Shown: in pieces, positions 16,358 through 24,429 of the stretch | Position numbering within the stretch: position 1 is the first letter of the stretch | Layout: each line of letters opens with the position of its first letter | Assembly: GCF_000620785.1 (NCBI RefSeq) | Contig: NZ_JIAI01000018.1 | Location: 25,187 to 89,186 of the forward strand | Source of the DNA: Actinospineispora acaciae DSM 45401 | Lineage (GTDB): Bacteria > Actinomycetota > Actinomycetes > Mycobacteriales > Pseudonocardiaceae | Reading direction: 5' to 3' | DNA length: 64,000 nt | Translations under genes and position numbers: made by a program | Notes under the pieces: generated by a model | What the model was told of the DNA's origin: nothing | Databases searched by the model: none | Seen by the model: the letters and a program-made list of their open reading frames with translations, nothing else

Positions 16358-17497
16358 GTGATGACGCGGGAGGCCGACCGTCTCGACGGCGCGGCGGTGG
16401 GCGGGAACGCGCGGTTCGGCATCGCGCCGCTGGACGACCTGCTGCACGGGCTGTACTGGGGCGAGAACGTCTTCTGGGGGCTGGCCGAGGACGGGCCGGC
16501 CGCCGACGAGCTGGTCGCCGGCGTGCTCGGCGCGGCGGGCAGGACCGACTCGTTCCGCCGCCGGCTCCGGGTCACGCTCGCGGGCGACGGGCCGCCGGCC
16601 GAGGGGTTCGACCCGGTGCCGTTCCGGCCGGGCGGGGCCGAGGACCTGTTCGACGCGCTCACCGCCGAGGCCGACCTGACGGTGGGCGTCGCCGTGGCCA
16701 TCGACCTGCGGCCGCTGCGCGCGGCCAGCCCGGACGCCTCGTTCGAGCGTGACATCGCCAGGCTGGCCCGGTTCACCCTGCGCCGGGGCGCGGTGATCCA
16801 CTGGTTCGACTCGCTGACCGAGGAGGGCGCCGGGCTGCAGACGCTGGCCCAGTGCGTCCTCGAAGCCAGGTCGGGGCAGCTGCGCATCGAGCGCGCCGAC
16901 GGCAGGGGCGCCGAGGTGCGCGGCGCGATGCTGCCGTACCGGGTCACGCCGGGGGGCGAGCTGGTGGCCGAGGCGACCACCGCGGCCTCCATGCTGGGCC
17001 GAGGGCTGCGCGCCGTGCGCCGCCAGCGCGGCTGGACGCAGGCCCACCTGGCCGCCATGGTCGGCGTCTCCGGGAGCGCCATCTCGCAGGCCGAACGCGG
17101 CCAGCACGCGCTGTCCCTGGAGACGGTCGTGGACCTGGCCGCCAAGCTCGGCATGTCCGTCGACCACCTGCTGCGCGGGCTGCCGCCGCCGTACGAGCTG
17201 TCCCGCGCCGACGACGTCGGCCGCCCCGGGCAGGCCCACCACCTGGTGGACAGCGACGCGCTGCGGCTGCGCACCGCGGGCATCCGCATCCCGCCGCGCG
17301 GCGCGGCGTCACCGATCTTCCGGCGGGAGTACCCGCAGACCCTGCTCGTCGGCAGCGGGCTGGTCCAGGTGATCCTGCCGTCGGCGCGGCCGATCCTGCG
17401 GCAGGGCGACGCGCTCACCGTGCACTCCGGCGGGGTGCACAGCTGCCGCAACCTGGGCGACGACGAGGCTCTGGTGTTCTGGCAGGAACACGGCTGA
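16358..17497 (+). CDS. XRE-cupin regulator with degenerate RecA/KaiC-like N-terminus
   Basis: This 379-residue protein has three parts. Residues ~18-195 resemble a RecA/KaiC-type domain ('FGIAPLDDLLHGLYWGENVF'), but the Walker A Gly-Lys-Thr is missing, so it probably does not hydrolyse ATP. Residues ~212-270 form an XRE helix-turn-helix ('RQRGWTQAHLAAMVGVSGSA'). Residues ~300-378 form a small cupin-like beta domain that could bind an effector. It starts at GTG 16358 (ATG 16361 also possible), divergent from the OsmC gene and upstream of the nitroreductase operon. It is the best local candidate regulator for the two near-identical promoters at 14452-14484 and 17538-17570; this is inference. 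Confidence 0.8.
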   Translation: MMTREADRLDGAAVGGNARFGIAPLDDLLHGLYWGENVFWGLAEDGPAADELVAGVLGAAGRTDSFRRRLRVTLAGDGPPAEGFDPVPFRPGGAEDLFDALTAEADLTVGVAVAIDLRPLRAASPDASFERDIARLARFTLRRGAVIHWFDSLTEEGAGLQTLAQCVLEARSGQLRIERADGRGAEVRGAMLPYRVTPGGELVAEATTAASMLGRGLRAVRRQRGWTQAHLAAMVGVSGSAISQAERGQHALSLETVVDLAAKLGMSVDHLLRGLPPPYELSRADDVGRPGQAHHLVDSDALRLRTAGIRIPPRGAASPIFRREYPQTLLVGSGLVQVILPSARPILRQGDALTVHSGGVHSCRNLGDDEALVFWQEHG

Positions 17498-17510
17498 AGC
17501 ACTGCTTCAG
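17494..17510. promoter_or_regulatory. 17-bp palindrome upstream of nitroreductase promoter
   Basis: CTGAAGCA and TGCTTCAG form perfect 8-bp arms around one base, overlapping the stop codon of the XRE gene. It lies 31 bp upstream of the -35 box of the next promoter. Its right arm extends to GCTTCAGTTT (17504-17513), whose complement AAACTGAAGC resembles AAACTCAAGC found in both shared promoter cores. It may be an operator for the XRE protein. Confidence 0.4.
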
Positions 17511-17537
17511 TTTCACCGGTCAGATCCTTTCAAATTG

Positions 17538-17570
17538 GAGCTTGAGTTTAGAGCTGGGCTCGCCGATACT
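17538..17570 (+). promoter_or_regulatory. Promoter of the nitroreductase/dehydrogenase operon
   Basis: TTGAGT (17542-17547), 17-bp spacer and GATACT (17565-17570) predict a start near 17577 and a ~110-nt leader before GTG/ATG 17688. The 14-bp block at 17538-17551 is identical to the one in the NRPS promoter on the other strand at 14471-14484, and ATACTT follows 14 bp later in both. This links expression of the two operons. Confidence 0.6.
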
Positions 17571-17687
17571 TCGTAAGTGCTCCGCTCCGCCCGTCGCTGA
17601 TCGACAGCCGGGCGTCCGGATGATCTCCACGCCGCGAGGACGCGGCATCCGCCCACGTTCGGCTCCAGAAAGCGGGAATGGACTGCC

Positions 17688-18512
17688 ATGGGTGATCGAC
17701 CCTCCGCCGCCGAGGCCCTCACGCGGCGCTACGGGCCCGACGTCAACACCGGCTCGATCCCGACCAACGACGTGATCGAGCTGCTGCTGGCGCACCGCAC
17801 GGTCCGCCACTTCCTGCCCGGGGAGGTCGACGAGGACACCCTGGCGGTGCTGGTCGCCGCCGCGCAGTCCGCGTCCACCTCGGCGAACCTGCAGCTGACC
17901 AGCGTGGTGAGCATCCGCGACCGGGCCCGCCGGGACCGGATCGCCACCCTCGCGGCCGACCAGCAGCTGATCCGGGACGCCGGGCTGTTCCTGATCTGGG
18001 TCGCCGACTGGGCCCGGCCGAGCTCGGTCGCCGAGCGGCACGGCCACCCGACCGACGCCCTGGACTACATCGACAGCACCATCTCCGGCGTCGTGGACGC
18101 GACGCTGGCCGCTCAGAACGCGGCGATCGCCGCCGAGTCGCTGGGCTACGGCGTCACGTTCGTCGGCGCGCTGCGCAACAACGTGGACGCGGTGTGCGCC
18201 GAGCTGGCGCTGCCCCAGCGCGCGTTCCCGCTGTTCGGGCTCGCGGTCGGCATCCCGGACCCGAACGACCCGGCCGGGATCAAGCCCAGGCTGTCCCAGC
18301 GGGTGGTGCTGCACCGGGAGCGGTACACGCCGGTGACCGACGAGCTGATCGAGGAGTACAGCCAGCGGATCAACCGCTACTACACCGAGCAGGAGCTCCC
18401 GGCGGACTGGGTGAAGGACCGGCTGGCCTGGCGGGTGTCCGCCAAGGACGGGCTGGCGGGCCGGCGAACCATGCGCCAGTCGCTGCACACGCAGGGCTTT
18501 CCGCTGCGCTAG
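17688..18512 (+). CDS. NfsA-like nitroreductase family flavoprotein
   Basis: This 274-residue FMN oxidoreductase has the family start 'IELLLAHRTVRHFLPGEVDE', an FMN-phosphate-binding Arg near the N-terminus, 'AAQSASTSANLQ', and 'AIAAESLGYGVTFVGALRNN' of the flavin pocket. NfsA/Frp-type enzymes reduce flavins, quinones or nitro groups with NAD(P)H. As the first gene of an operon with two acyl-CoA-dehydrogenase-fold enzymes, it may supply reduced flavin to them, as flavin reductases do for DszC and SfnC type monooxygenases; that role is inference. ATG 17688 is the start. Confidence 0.82.
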   Translation: MGDRPSAAEALTRRYGPDVNTGSIPTNDVIELLLAHRTVRHFLPGEVDEDTLAVLVAAAQSASTSANLQLTSVVSIRDRARRDRIATLAADQQLIRDAGLFLIWVADWARPSSVAERHGHPTDALDYIDSTISGVVDATLAAQNAAIAAESLGYGVTFVGALRNNVDAVCAELALPQRAFPLFGLAVGIPDPNDPAGIKPRLSQRVVLHRERYTPVTDELIEEYSQRINRYYTEQELPADWVKDRLAWRVSAKDGLAGRRTMRQSLHTQGFPLR

Positions 18513-18536
18513 GCCGGCTTCGAGTAAGGAGATCGC

Positions 18537-19712
18537 ATGGTCACCGACGGCGCCGGGAAGACGGCGGCACTGCGCGACATCGCGGAGGTCATCGAGAAGA
18601 TCGGCGCGGACGCCGCCGAGCGCGACCGGGGCCGGGTGCTGCCCCGCGACGAGCTGGCCGAGCTGCTGCGGGCCGGGATCGGCGCGCTGCGGGTGCCCGC
18701 CCGTTACGGCGGATACGGCGCCTCGCTGCCCGAGCTGGCCGAGGTGCTGGTCTCGCTGGCCGCCGCGGAGTCCAACCTGAGCCAGATCCTGCGCGGCCAC
18801 CTCGGGCTGGTCGAGCTGCTGCGGCAGTGGCCGGCCGGTGACCAGCGGGACGCGCTGCTCGCCTCGGCCGGGCGGGGGGAGTTCTTCGGACCGGCCGGCG
18901 CCGAGCGCACCTCGTCCGACCTGGTGTCGCTGGGCACCACCCTGGTCGAGGAGGACGGCCGGCTGTTCCTGCGGGGCCGCAAGTACTACACCACCGGCAG
19001 CCTGTTCGCGGACTGGCTCAACGTCCTGGTCCGCCACGAGGGCCGGTTCCAGGCGGTCGTGGTGCGCCGAGGCTCGCCCGGGCTGGAGGTCATCGACGAC
19101 TGGGACGGCTTCGGGCAGCGCCTGACCGCCAGCGGCACCGCGGTGTTCGACAGGGTGCCGGTGGACCCCGGTTACGTCTTCCCGCACGACAACCCCGAGG
19201 TCAACGACTTCGCCGAGGCGTTCTACCAGTTCGTCCACTCCGCGACCCAGGCCGGCATCATCCGCCGGCTGGCCGACGACCTGGCCGAGGTGGTCAGGGG
19301 CCGCACGCGCAGCTACCCGCTGGCGCCGACGCAGGAGCCGCGCGAGGACCCGCAGGTGCTCGGCGTGGTCGGCGAGGTGCACAGCCGCGCGTTCAGCGCC
19401 AGGGCGAACGTGCTGCTGCTGGCCGCCACGCTGCGGGACGCCGCCGGCCGGCCGGAGGTGTTGCGCCGCGCGCTGGTGGAGTCGGCCGCCACCCAGGTGG
19501 TCAACACCAGGCTGGTCGGCGAGGCGTCCTGGCTGGCCTTCGACGCGGGCAGCGCCTCGGCCACCCGGGCCGCGCTCGGCCTGGACCGGCACTGGCGCAA
19601 CGCCAGGACCGTCTCCTCGCACAACCCGGCCATCTACAAGGCAGCGCTGGTCGGCCGCTACGCCGTGACCGGCACCGTCCCCGGCGGCTTCCTCAACTCG
19701 CCGGTGACCTGA
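18537..19712 (+). CDS. Acyl-CoA-dehydrogenase-fold enzyme, SfnB/DszC-like
   Basis: This 391-residue flavoprotein has the acyl-CoA dehydrogenase fold: an N-terminal helical domain ('RVPARYGGYGASLPELAEVL'), a middle beta domain ('KYYTTGSLFADWLNVLV') and a C-terminal helical domain. The catalytic Glu of true acyl-CoA dehydrogenases is not evident at the usual place. The sequence looks closest to the SfnB/DszC group, which oxidises sulfur compounds with reduced flavin. It lies 24 bp after the nitroreductase gene, with AAGGAG upstream of ATG 18537. Neighbouring sulfur-type transporters and Cys leader peptides support a sulfur-scavenging role, but the substrate is unknown. Confidence 0.75.
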   Translation: MVTDGAGKTAALRDIAEVIEKIGADAAERDRGRVLPRDELAELLRAGIGALRVPARYGGYGASLPELAEVLVSLAAAESNLSQILRGHLGLVELLRQWPAGDQRDALLASAGRGEFFGPAGAERTSSDLVSLGTTLVEEDGRLFLRGRKYYTTGSLFADWLNVLVRHEGRFQAVVVRRGSPGLEVIDDWDGFGQRLTASGTAVFDRVPVDPGYVFPHDNPEVNDFAEAFYQFVHSATQAGIIRRLADDLAEVVRGRTRSYPLAPTQEPREDPQVLGVVGEVHSRAFSARANVLLLAATLRDAAGRPEVLRRALVESAATQVVNTRLVGEASWLAFDAGSASATRAALGLDRHWRNARTVSSHNPAIYKAALVGRYAVTGTVPGGFLNSPVT

Positions 19713-19736
19713 GCCCGCACCGAGAAAGGGGTCGCC

Positions 19737-20939
19737 GTGACCGCCGCACCCATCGTGAACCCGAGCTCCCCGGTCTCGCCGGCCGCCGAGAAGGGCGTGC
19801 TGCTCACCGACGCGCAGCTGGCCCGGTTCCATGAGCGCGCCGCCGGCTACGACCGGGACAACGCGTTCTTCGCCGAGGACTTCGAGGAGCTGCGCGCCGC
19901 CGGCTACCTGGTGGCGCCCATCCCGCCCGAGTTCGGCGGCCGGGGGCTGCCGCTGGGCGCGCTGGCCAGGGAGCAGCGCCGGCTGGCGTACTGGGCGCCG
20001 GCCACCGCGCTGGCGGTGAACATGCACCTGTACTGGACGGGCCCCACCACCGCGCTCTACCGGCGCGGCGAGACGACGCTGCGCTGGCTGCTCGACGCGG
20101 TCGGCTCCGGCGCGGTGCTCGCGGCCGGCCACGGCGAGCCCGGCAACGACCTCGGCCTGGACGACTCGCTGACCTCCGCGGTGCCCCGGCCGGAGGGCGG
20201 GTACACCTTCACCGGGCGCAAGACGTTCACCTCGCTGTCCCCGGTGTGGGACAAGCTGGGCCTGCACGGGCGCGACGACTCCGACCCGGACCGCCCGAAG
20301 ATCGTGCACGCGTTCGTGGACCGGGACAGCCCCGGCGTGTCCACGGTGCCGGTGTGGGACGCCCTCGGGGTGCGCGCGACCGCGAGCGACGACACGGTCC
20401 TGGAGTCGGTGGCGGTGCCGGCCGAGCGGGTGGTGGCCGTGCAGGAGCTCGGCGGCCCCTACCCGCCGTTCGTCGCCGGCATCTTCCAGTGGTACCTGCC
20501 GCTGGTGTCCAACGTGTACTTCGGCATCGCCCGGCGCGCGCTGGACCTGGCCATCCAGGCGTCGGTGCGGCGCGGGACGCTGGCCCTGCCCGGCCGGACC
20601 CACGCGCACAAGCCGGCCGTGCAGCGCCAGATCGGGCAGGCCGAGATCGCGCTGGACGCGGCGTGGTCGCTGCTGGAGAAGGCGGTCGCGGACCTGGAGG
20701 ACAGCGCGGACTACGGGCGGTGGTGGACGCCGCGCCTGTTCGCCGCCAAGGAGTTCGCGGTGAGCACCGCCAAGCAGGTGGTGGACGTGGCGGTGCAGGT
20801 GGTCGGCGCGTCCTCGGTGAGCAAGCGCCACGAGCTGGAACGGCTCTACCGCGACGTGCGCACCGGCAGCCTGCACCCGCCCAACTCCGACGCGGTGCTC
20901 GACGTCATCGGCCGCACGGCGCTCGGCCTGTTCCCCTAG
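19737..20939 (+). CDS. Acyl-CoA-dehydrogenase-family flavoenzyme
   Basis: This 400-residue acyl-CoA dehydrogenase-fold protein is the last gene of the nitroreductase operon, starting at GTG 19737 after AGAAAGGGG. Visible features are the N-terminal 'IPPEFGGRGLPLGALAREQ', the middle domain 'TFTGRKTFTSLSPVWDKLG' and C-terminal helices with 'VVGASSVSKRHELERLYRDV'. The last resembles the flavin-binding end of acyl-CoA dehydrogenases and of the desulfurisation monooxygenases. It is a distant paralogue of the previous gene. Reaction not determined; possibly oxidation of a sulfur- or nitrogen-containing compound imported by the adjacent transporters. It converges on the ABC ATPase gene with 24 bp between them. 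Confidence 0.75.
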   Translation: MTAAPIVNPSSPVSPAAEKGVLLTDAQLARFHERAAGYDRDNAFFAEDFEELRAAGYLVAPIPPEFGGRGLPLGALAREQRRLAYWAPATALAVNMHLYWTGPTTALYRRGETTLRWLLDAVGSGAVLAAGHGEPGNDLGLDDSLTSAVPRPEGGYTFTGRKTFTSLSPVWDKLGLHGRDDSDPDRPKIVHAFVDRDSPGVSTVPVWDALGVRATASDDTVLESVAVPAERVVAVQELGGPYPPFVAGIFQWYLPLVSNVYFGIARRALDLAIQASVRRGTLALPGRTHAHKPAVQRQIGQAEIALDAAWSLLEKAVADLEDSADYGRWWTPRLFAAKEFAVSTAKQVVDVAVQVVGASSVSKRHELERLYRDVRTGSLHPPNSDAVLDVIGRTALGLFP

Positions 20940-20963
20940 CCGTGCCATGAGCTGTGCCATGCC

Positions 20964-22592
20964 CTACCCGGCCGCCCGGTCCAGCCGCCGGTGGCCGGCG
21001 ATCGCGGCCAGCAGCTCGCGGGTGTAGTCCTCGGCCGGGTCGGCGAACAGCTCCTCGGTGGGCCGCAGCTCCAGCAGCCGCCCGGCGCGCATCACCCCGA
21101 CCCGGTGCGCGATGCGCCGCACCACCGCCAGGTCGTGGGAGATGAACAGGTAGCTCAGCTCGGCGTCGCGCTGCAGCTCGGCGAGCAGCTCCAGGACCTG
21201 CGCCTGCACCGAGACGTCCAGCGCGGACACCGGCTCGTCGCACACCACCAGGTCCGGGGACAGCGCCAGCGCCCGCGCGATCGCCACCCGCTGGCGCTGC
21301 CCACCGGACAGCTCCGCCGGCTTGCGGGCCAGCACCGAGGCCGGCAGCGCCACCCGCTCCACCAGCTCGGCCGCCCGGCGCCGGCGCTCGGCCGGGGAGC
21401 CCACCCGGAACGCCCGCAGCGGCTCGGTGATCACCTCGTCCACCCGGAACCTCGGGTCCAGCGAGGCGTACGGGTTCTGGTAGACCAGTTGCGCGCGCCG
21501 GCGCAGCTCGCGCCATGCCCGCCCGCGCACCGCCGTCACGTCGACGCCGTCGAAGTGGATCGACCCGGAGGTCGGCTCGTCCAGCCGCAGCAGCAGCCGC
21601 GCGGTGCTGGACTTGCCCGACCCGGACTCGCCGACCAGCGCCAGCGTCTCGCCCCGGCCGATGCCGAAGCTGACCCGGTCCACCGCCCGCAGCACCCCGC
21701 GCCGCCCGTTCACCCTGGGCAGCGGGAACTCCCTGACCAGGTTGGTCACCCCGGCCACCGGGGCGGTGTGCCGCGGCGGGTGCGGGGACGCGGTGGCGGC
21801 GCCCAGGCCGGGCGCGCTGTCGATCAGCGTGCGGGTGTAGGCCTGGGCCGGGCGGCGCAGCACGTCGGCCACCGCGCCTTCCTCGACGACCCTGCCCTGG
21901 CGCATCACCACCAGCCGGTCCGCCCGGTCGGTGGCCACCCCGAGGTCGTGGGTGATCAACAGCATCGCCATGCCGGACTCGCGGCCGAGCAGCTCCAGGT
22001 GGTCCAGGATCTGGCGCTGCACCGTGACGTCCAGCGCGCTGGTCGGCTCGTCGGCGATCAACAGCTCCGGGCCGGCGGCGATCGCGATGGCGATCAGCAC
22101 CCGCTGGCGCATGCCGCCGGACAGCGTGTGCGGGTACTGCTCGGCGCGCACCTCCGGATCCGGCAGCCCGGCCCTGGCCAGCAGTTCCACCGCGTCCAGC
22201 CGGGCCCGCCGCCGATCGGCCAGTCGGTGCGTGCGCAGCACCTCGGCCACCTGCGCGCCGATCTTCCTGACCGGGTTCAGCGAGACGGTCGGGTCCTGCG
22301 GCACCAGCCCGACGCGGCGCCCGCGCACCTCGCGCAGCGCCCGCTCGGGCAGCCCGGTCAGCTCGCGACCGCCCAGCAGCACCCGCCCGGCGTCGCGGCG
22401 CCCGTTCGGCGCCAGCAGCCCGATCAGCGCGTGCGCCAGGGTGCTCTTGCCCGAGCCGGACTCGCCGACCACCGCGACCACCTCGCCGGGCGCCACCCGC
22501 AGCGACGCCCCGCGCACCGCCTCCACCACCCCGCCGGAGACCCGGTACGACACGTGCAGGTCCTCGACCTGAAGGAGCGCGTTCTCGGTCAT
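20964..22592 (-). CDS. Fused double ATPase of an oligopeptide-type ABC importer (DppD-DppF class)
   Basis: This 542-residue cytoplasmic protein has two ABC ATPase domains in one chain. Each half has a Walker A 'GESGSGKS', a signature ('LSGGMRQR' in the first, 'LSGGQRQR' in the second) and a Walker B followed by the D-loop ('ADEPTSALD' and 'CDEPVSALD'). A Pro/Gly/His linker near residue 265 joins them. It energises the permeases encoded just upstream. ATG 22592 overlaps the DppC-type stop by 4 bp. As the only peptide-type ATPase in the window it could also serve the ATPase-less importer at 3528-6891, which is inference. Confidence 0.93.
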   Translation of the reverse strand: MTENALLQVEDLHVSYRVSGGVVEAVRGASLRVAPGEVVAVVGESGSGKSTLAHALIGLLAPNGRRDAGRVLLGGRELTGLPERALREVRGRRVGLVPQDPTVSLNPVRKIGAQVAEVLRTHRLADRRRARLDAVELLARAGLPDPEVRAEQYPHTLSGGMRQRVLIAIAIAAGPELLIADEPTSALDVTVQRQILDHLELLGRESGMAMLLITHDLGVATDRADRLVVMRQGRVVEEGAVADVLRRPAQAYTRTLIDSAPGLGAATASPHPPRHTAPVAGVTNLVREFPLPRVNGRRGVLRAVDRVSFGIGRGETLALVGESGSGKSSTARLLLRLDEPTSGSIHFDGVDVTAVRGRAWRELRRRAQLVYQNPYASLDPRFRVDEVITEPLRAFRVGSPAERRRRAAELVERVALPASVLARKPAELSGGQRQRVAIARALALSPDLVVCDEPVSALDVSVQAQVLELLAELQRDAELSYLFISHDLAVVRRIAHRVGVMRAGRLLELRPTEELFADPAEDYTRELLAAIAGHRRLDRAAG

Positions 22593-23488
22593 GTTCCCCT
22601 CGTCCACTCGCCGTCCAACGCCCGCGAGACCCGGTTCACCGACAGCACGGTGGCCGCTATCGCGAACCCGGGCAGCGCGCACAGCCACCAGGAGGTGGCC
22701 AGGTAGTTGCGGCCGTCCGCGATCAGCGCGCCCCACTCCGGCGCCGGCGGCGGCGCGCCGTAGCCGAGGAAGCTCAGCGCGGACACCTGCAGGATCGCCA
22801 GCCCGAACTCCAGCACGGCCAGCACCAGCACCGGGCCGGCGGCGTTGGGCAGCACGTGGCGGCCCAGCGTGGCGTACCAGCGGGTGCCGACCGCGCGGGC
22901 CGCCTCGACGTAGGTGGCGCGGCGGATGCGCATCGTCTCCGCCCGCATCACCCGCGCGAAGCTGGCCACGCTCGCGACCCCGACCGCGATCGCCACCTTG
23001 GTGGTGCCGTAGCCCAGCGCGGCGATCAGCGCCAGCGACAGCAGCACGGCCGGGATGGCCAGCAGGGTGTCCACGAACCGCATCAGCCACTCGTCCACCC
23101 AGCCGCCCACGAACCCGGCGAGCAGCCCGATCACCCCGCCGACCACCAGCGCCACCGCCACCGCGATCACCGTGGCCCGCAGCGACAGCGACGCGCCGTG
23201 CACCACCCGGGTGAACAGGTCGCGGCCCAGGTAGTCGGTGCCGAACGGGTGCGCGGCCGACGGCGGGCGCAGCCGCAGCGCCGGCACCCCGGCCAGCGGG
23301 TCGCCGCCGGCCAGCACGCCCGGGGCGAACGCCGCGAACAGCACCAGCGCCAGGTAGCCGACCGACACCACCAGCCCCGGCCGGCGGCCGACGAACCCGG
23401 CCACCCGCCGCCACCCCACCGCCGGCGGGGACACCGGGGCGACCCGGCCGGGGTCGCGCGACGGCACGAGCGTCACCAGGTCGGTCAC
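22589..23488 (-). CDS. Oligopeptide-type ABC permease (DppC class)
   Basis: This 299-residue inner-membrane permease has a 35-residue cytoplasmic N-terminus, 'HPFGTDYLGRDLFTRVVHGA' before the transport domain, the EAA loop 'VEAARAVGTRWYATLGRHVL' and 'LSFLGYG'. It closely resembles in design the DppC-type protein at 3528-4322, suggesting the two importers are paralogous. GTG 23488 overlaps the DppB-type stop at 23485 by 4 bp. It pairs with the protein encoded upstream and with the fused ATPase downstream. Confidence 0.9.
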   Translation of the reverse strand: MTDLVTLVPSRDPGRVAPVSPPAVGWRRVAGFVGRRPGLVVSVGYLALVLFAAFAPGVLAGGDPLAGVPALRLRPPSAAHPFGTDYLGRDLFTRVVHGASLSLRATVIAVAVALVVGGVIGLLAGFVGGWVDEWLMRFVDTLLAIPAVLLSLALIAALGYGTTKVAIAVGVASVASFARVMRAETMRIRRATYVEAARAVGTRWYATLGRHVLPNAAGPVLVLAVLEFGLAILQVSALSFLGYGAPPPAPEWGALIADGRNYLATSWWLCALPGFAIAATVLSVNRVSRALDGEWTRGT

Positions 23489-24429
23489 GCCGGAGCCCCC
23501 GTCGCGATGCGCGGGTCCAGCACCGGGTAGACCAGGTCCACCGCGAGGTTGACCAGCACGAACACCAGCGCGGCGAACACCACGACGCCCTGCACCAGCG
23601 GGATGTCCCGCACGCTCACCGCCTGCACCGTCAGCCGCCCCAACCCGGGCCGGGTGAACACCGTCTCCACCACCACCGCCCCGGCGAGCAGGTGCCCGGC
23701 GATGTAGCCGAGCACGGTGAGCGCGGGCAGCGCGGCATTGCGCAGCGCGTGCCCCAGGTGGATGGCCACCCGGCCGACGCCCTTGGCGCGGGCGGTGACG
23801 ATGTAGGGCTCGTCCAGCGCCTGCGCCAGGCTCTGGGCCAGCACCTGGGCGACCAGCGCGCCGGTGGGCAGCCCGAGCGTGAGCGCCGGCAGCACCACCG
23901 ACTCCGGCCCCCGGGCGCCGACCGAGGGCAGCAGCCGCAGCTGAAAGGAGAACAGCTGCACCAGCATCAGCCCGACCCAGAACACCGGCAGGGACACCGC
24001 CAGCGAGGGCAGCGACATCAGCACCTGCCGCAGCCAGCCCACCCGCGTGTAGGTCGCGGCCAGCGCCAGCGCGGTGCCGACGACCACCGCGACGGCCAGC
24101 CCGGCCAGCGCGATCGACACCGTCGGCGGCAGCGCGTGCGCGATCTCCGCGCGGACGTCCTGCCCGCTCTGCACGGACAGCCCGAAGTCGCCGTGCAGCG
24201 CCGCCCACAGCCGCGTCGCGTACTGCACCGGCAGCGGCTTGTCCAGTCCGTACCGGGCGCGCAACGCGTCCAACTGGGCGGGGGTCAGCGGCTCGCCGTC
24301 CAGCCCGCCGCCGGCCATCGCCGCCACCGGGTCGCCCGGCAGCAGGTAGAGCACCACGAACGACACGGTGAACGCCGCCCACAGCACGCCGACGGCAAGG
24401 CCCAGCCGCCGCGCCAGGTACCTGCCCAT
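23485..24429 (-). CDS. Oligopeptide-type ABC permease (DppB class)
   Basis: This 314-residue permease starts 'MGRYLARRLGLAVGVLWAAF' and ends 'DLVYPVLDPRIATGAPA', with 'RARYGLDKPLPVQYATRLW' in the periplasmic segment and an EAA-type loop 'RAKGVGRVAIHLGHALRN'. It forms the importer channel with the DppC-type partner. The start ATG 24429 directly abuts the TAG stop of the binding-protein gene (24430), so there is no spacer. Substrate unknown; the Cys leader peptide at the head of the operon points to a sulfur compound, perhaps a peptide or glutathione-like molecule. Confidence 0.9.
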   Translation of the reverse strand: MGRYLARRLGLAVGVLWAAFTVSFVVLYLLPGDPVAAMAGGGLDGEPLTPAQLDALRARYGLDKPLPVQYATRLWAALHGDFGLSVQSGQDVRAEIAHALPPTVSIALAGLAVAVVVGTALALAATYTRVGWLRQVLMSLPSLAVSLPVFWVGLMLVQLFSFQLRLLPSVGARGPESVVLPALTLGLPTGALVAQVLAQSLAQALDEPYIVTARAKGVGRVAIHLGHALRNAALPALTVLGYIAGHLLAGAVVVETVFTRPGLGRLTVQAVSVRDIPLVQGVVVFAALVFVLVNLAVDLVYPVLDPRIATGAPA

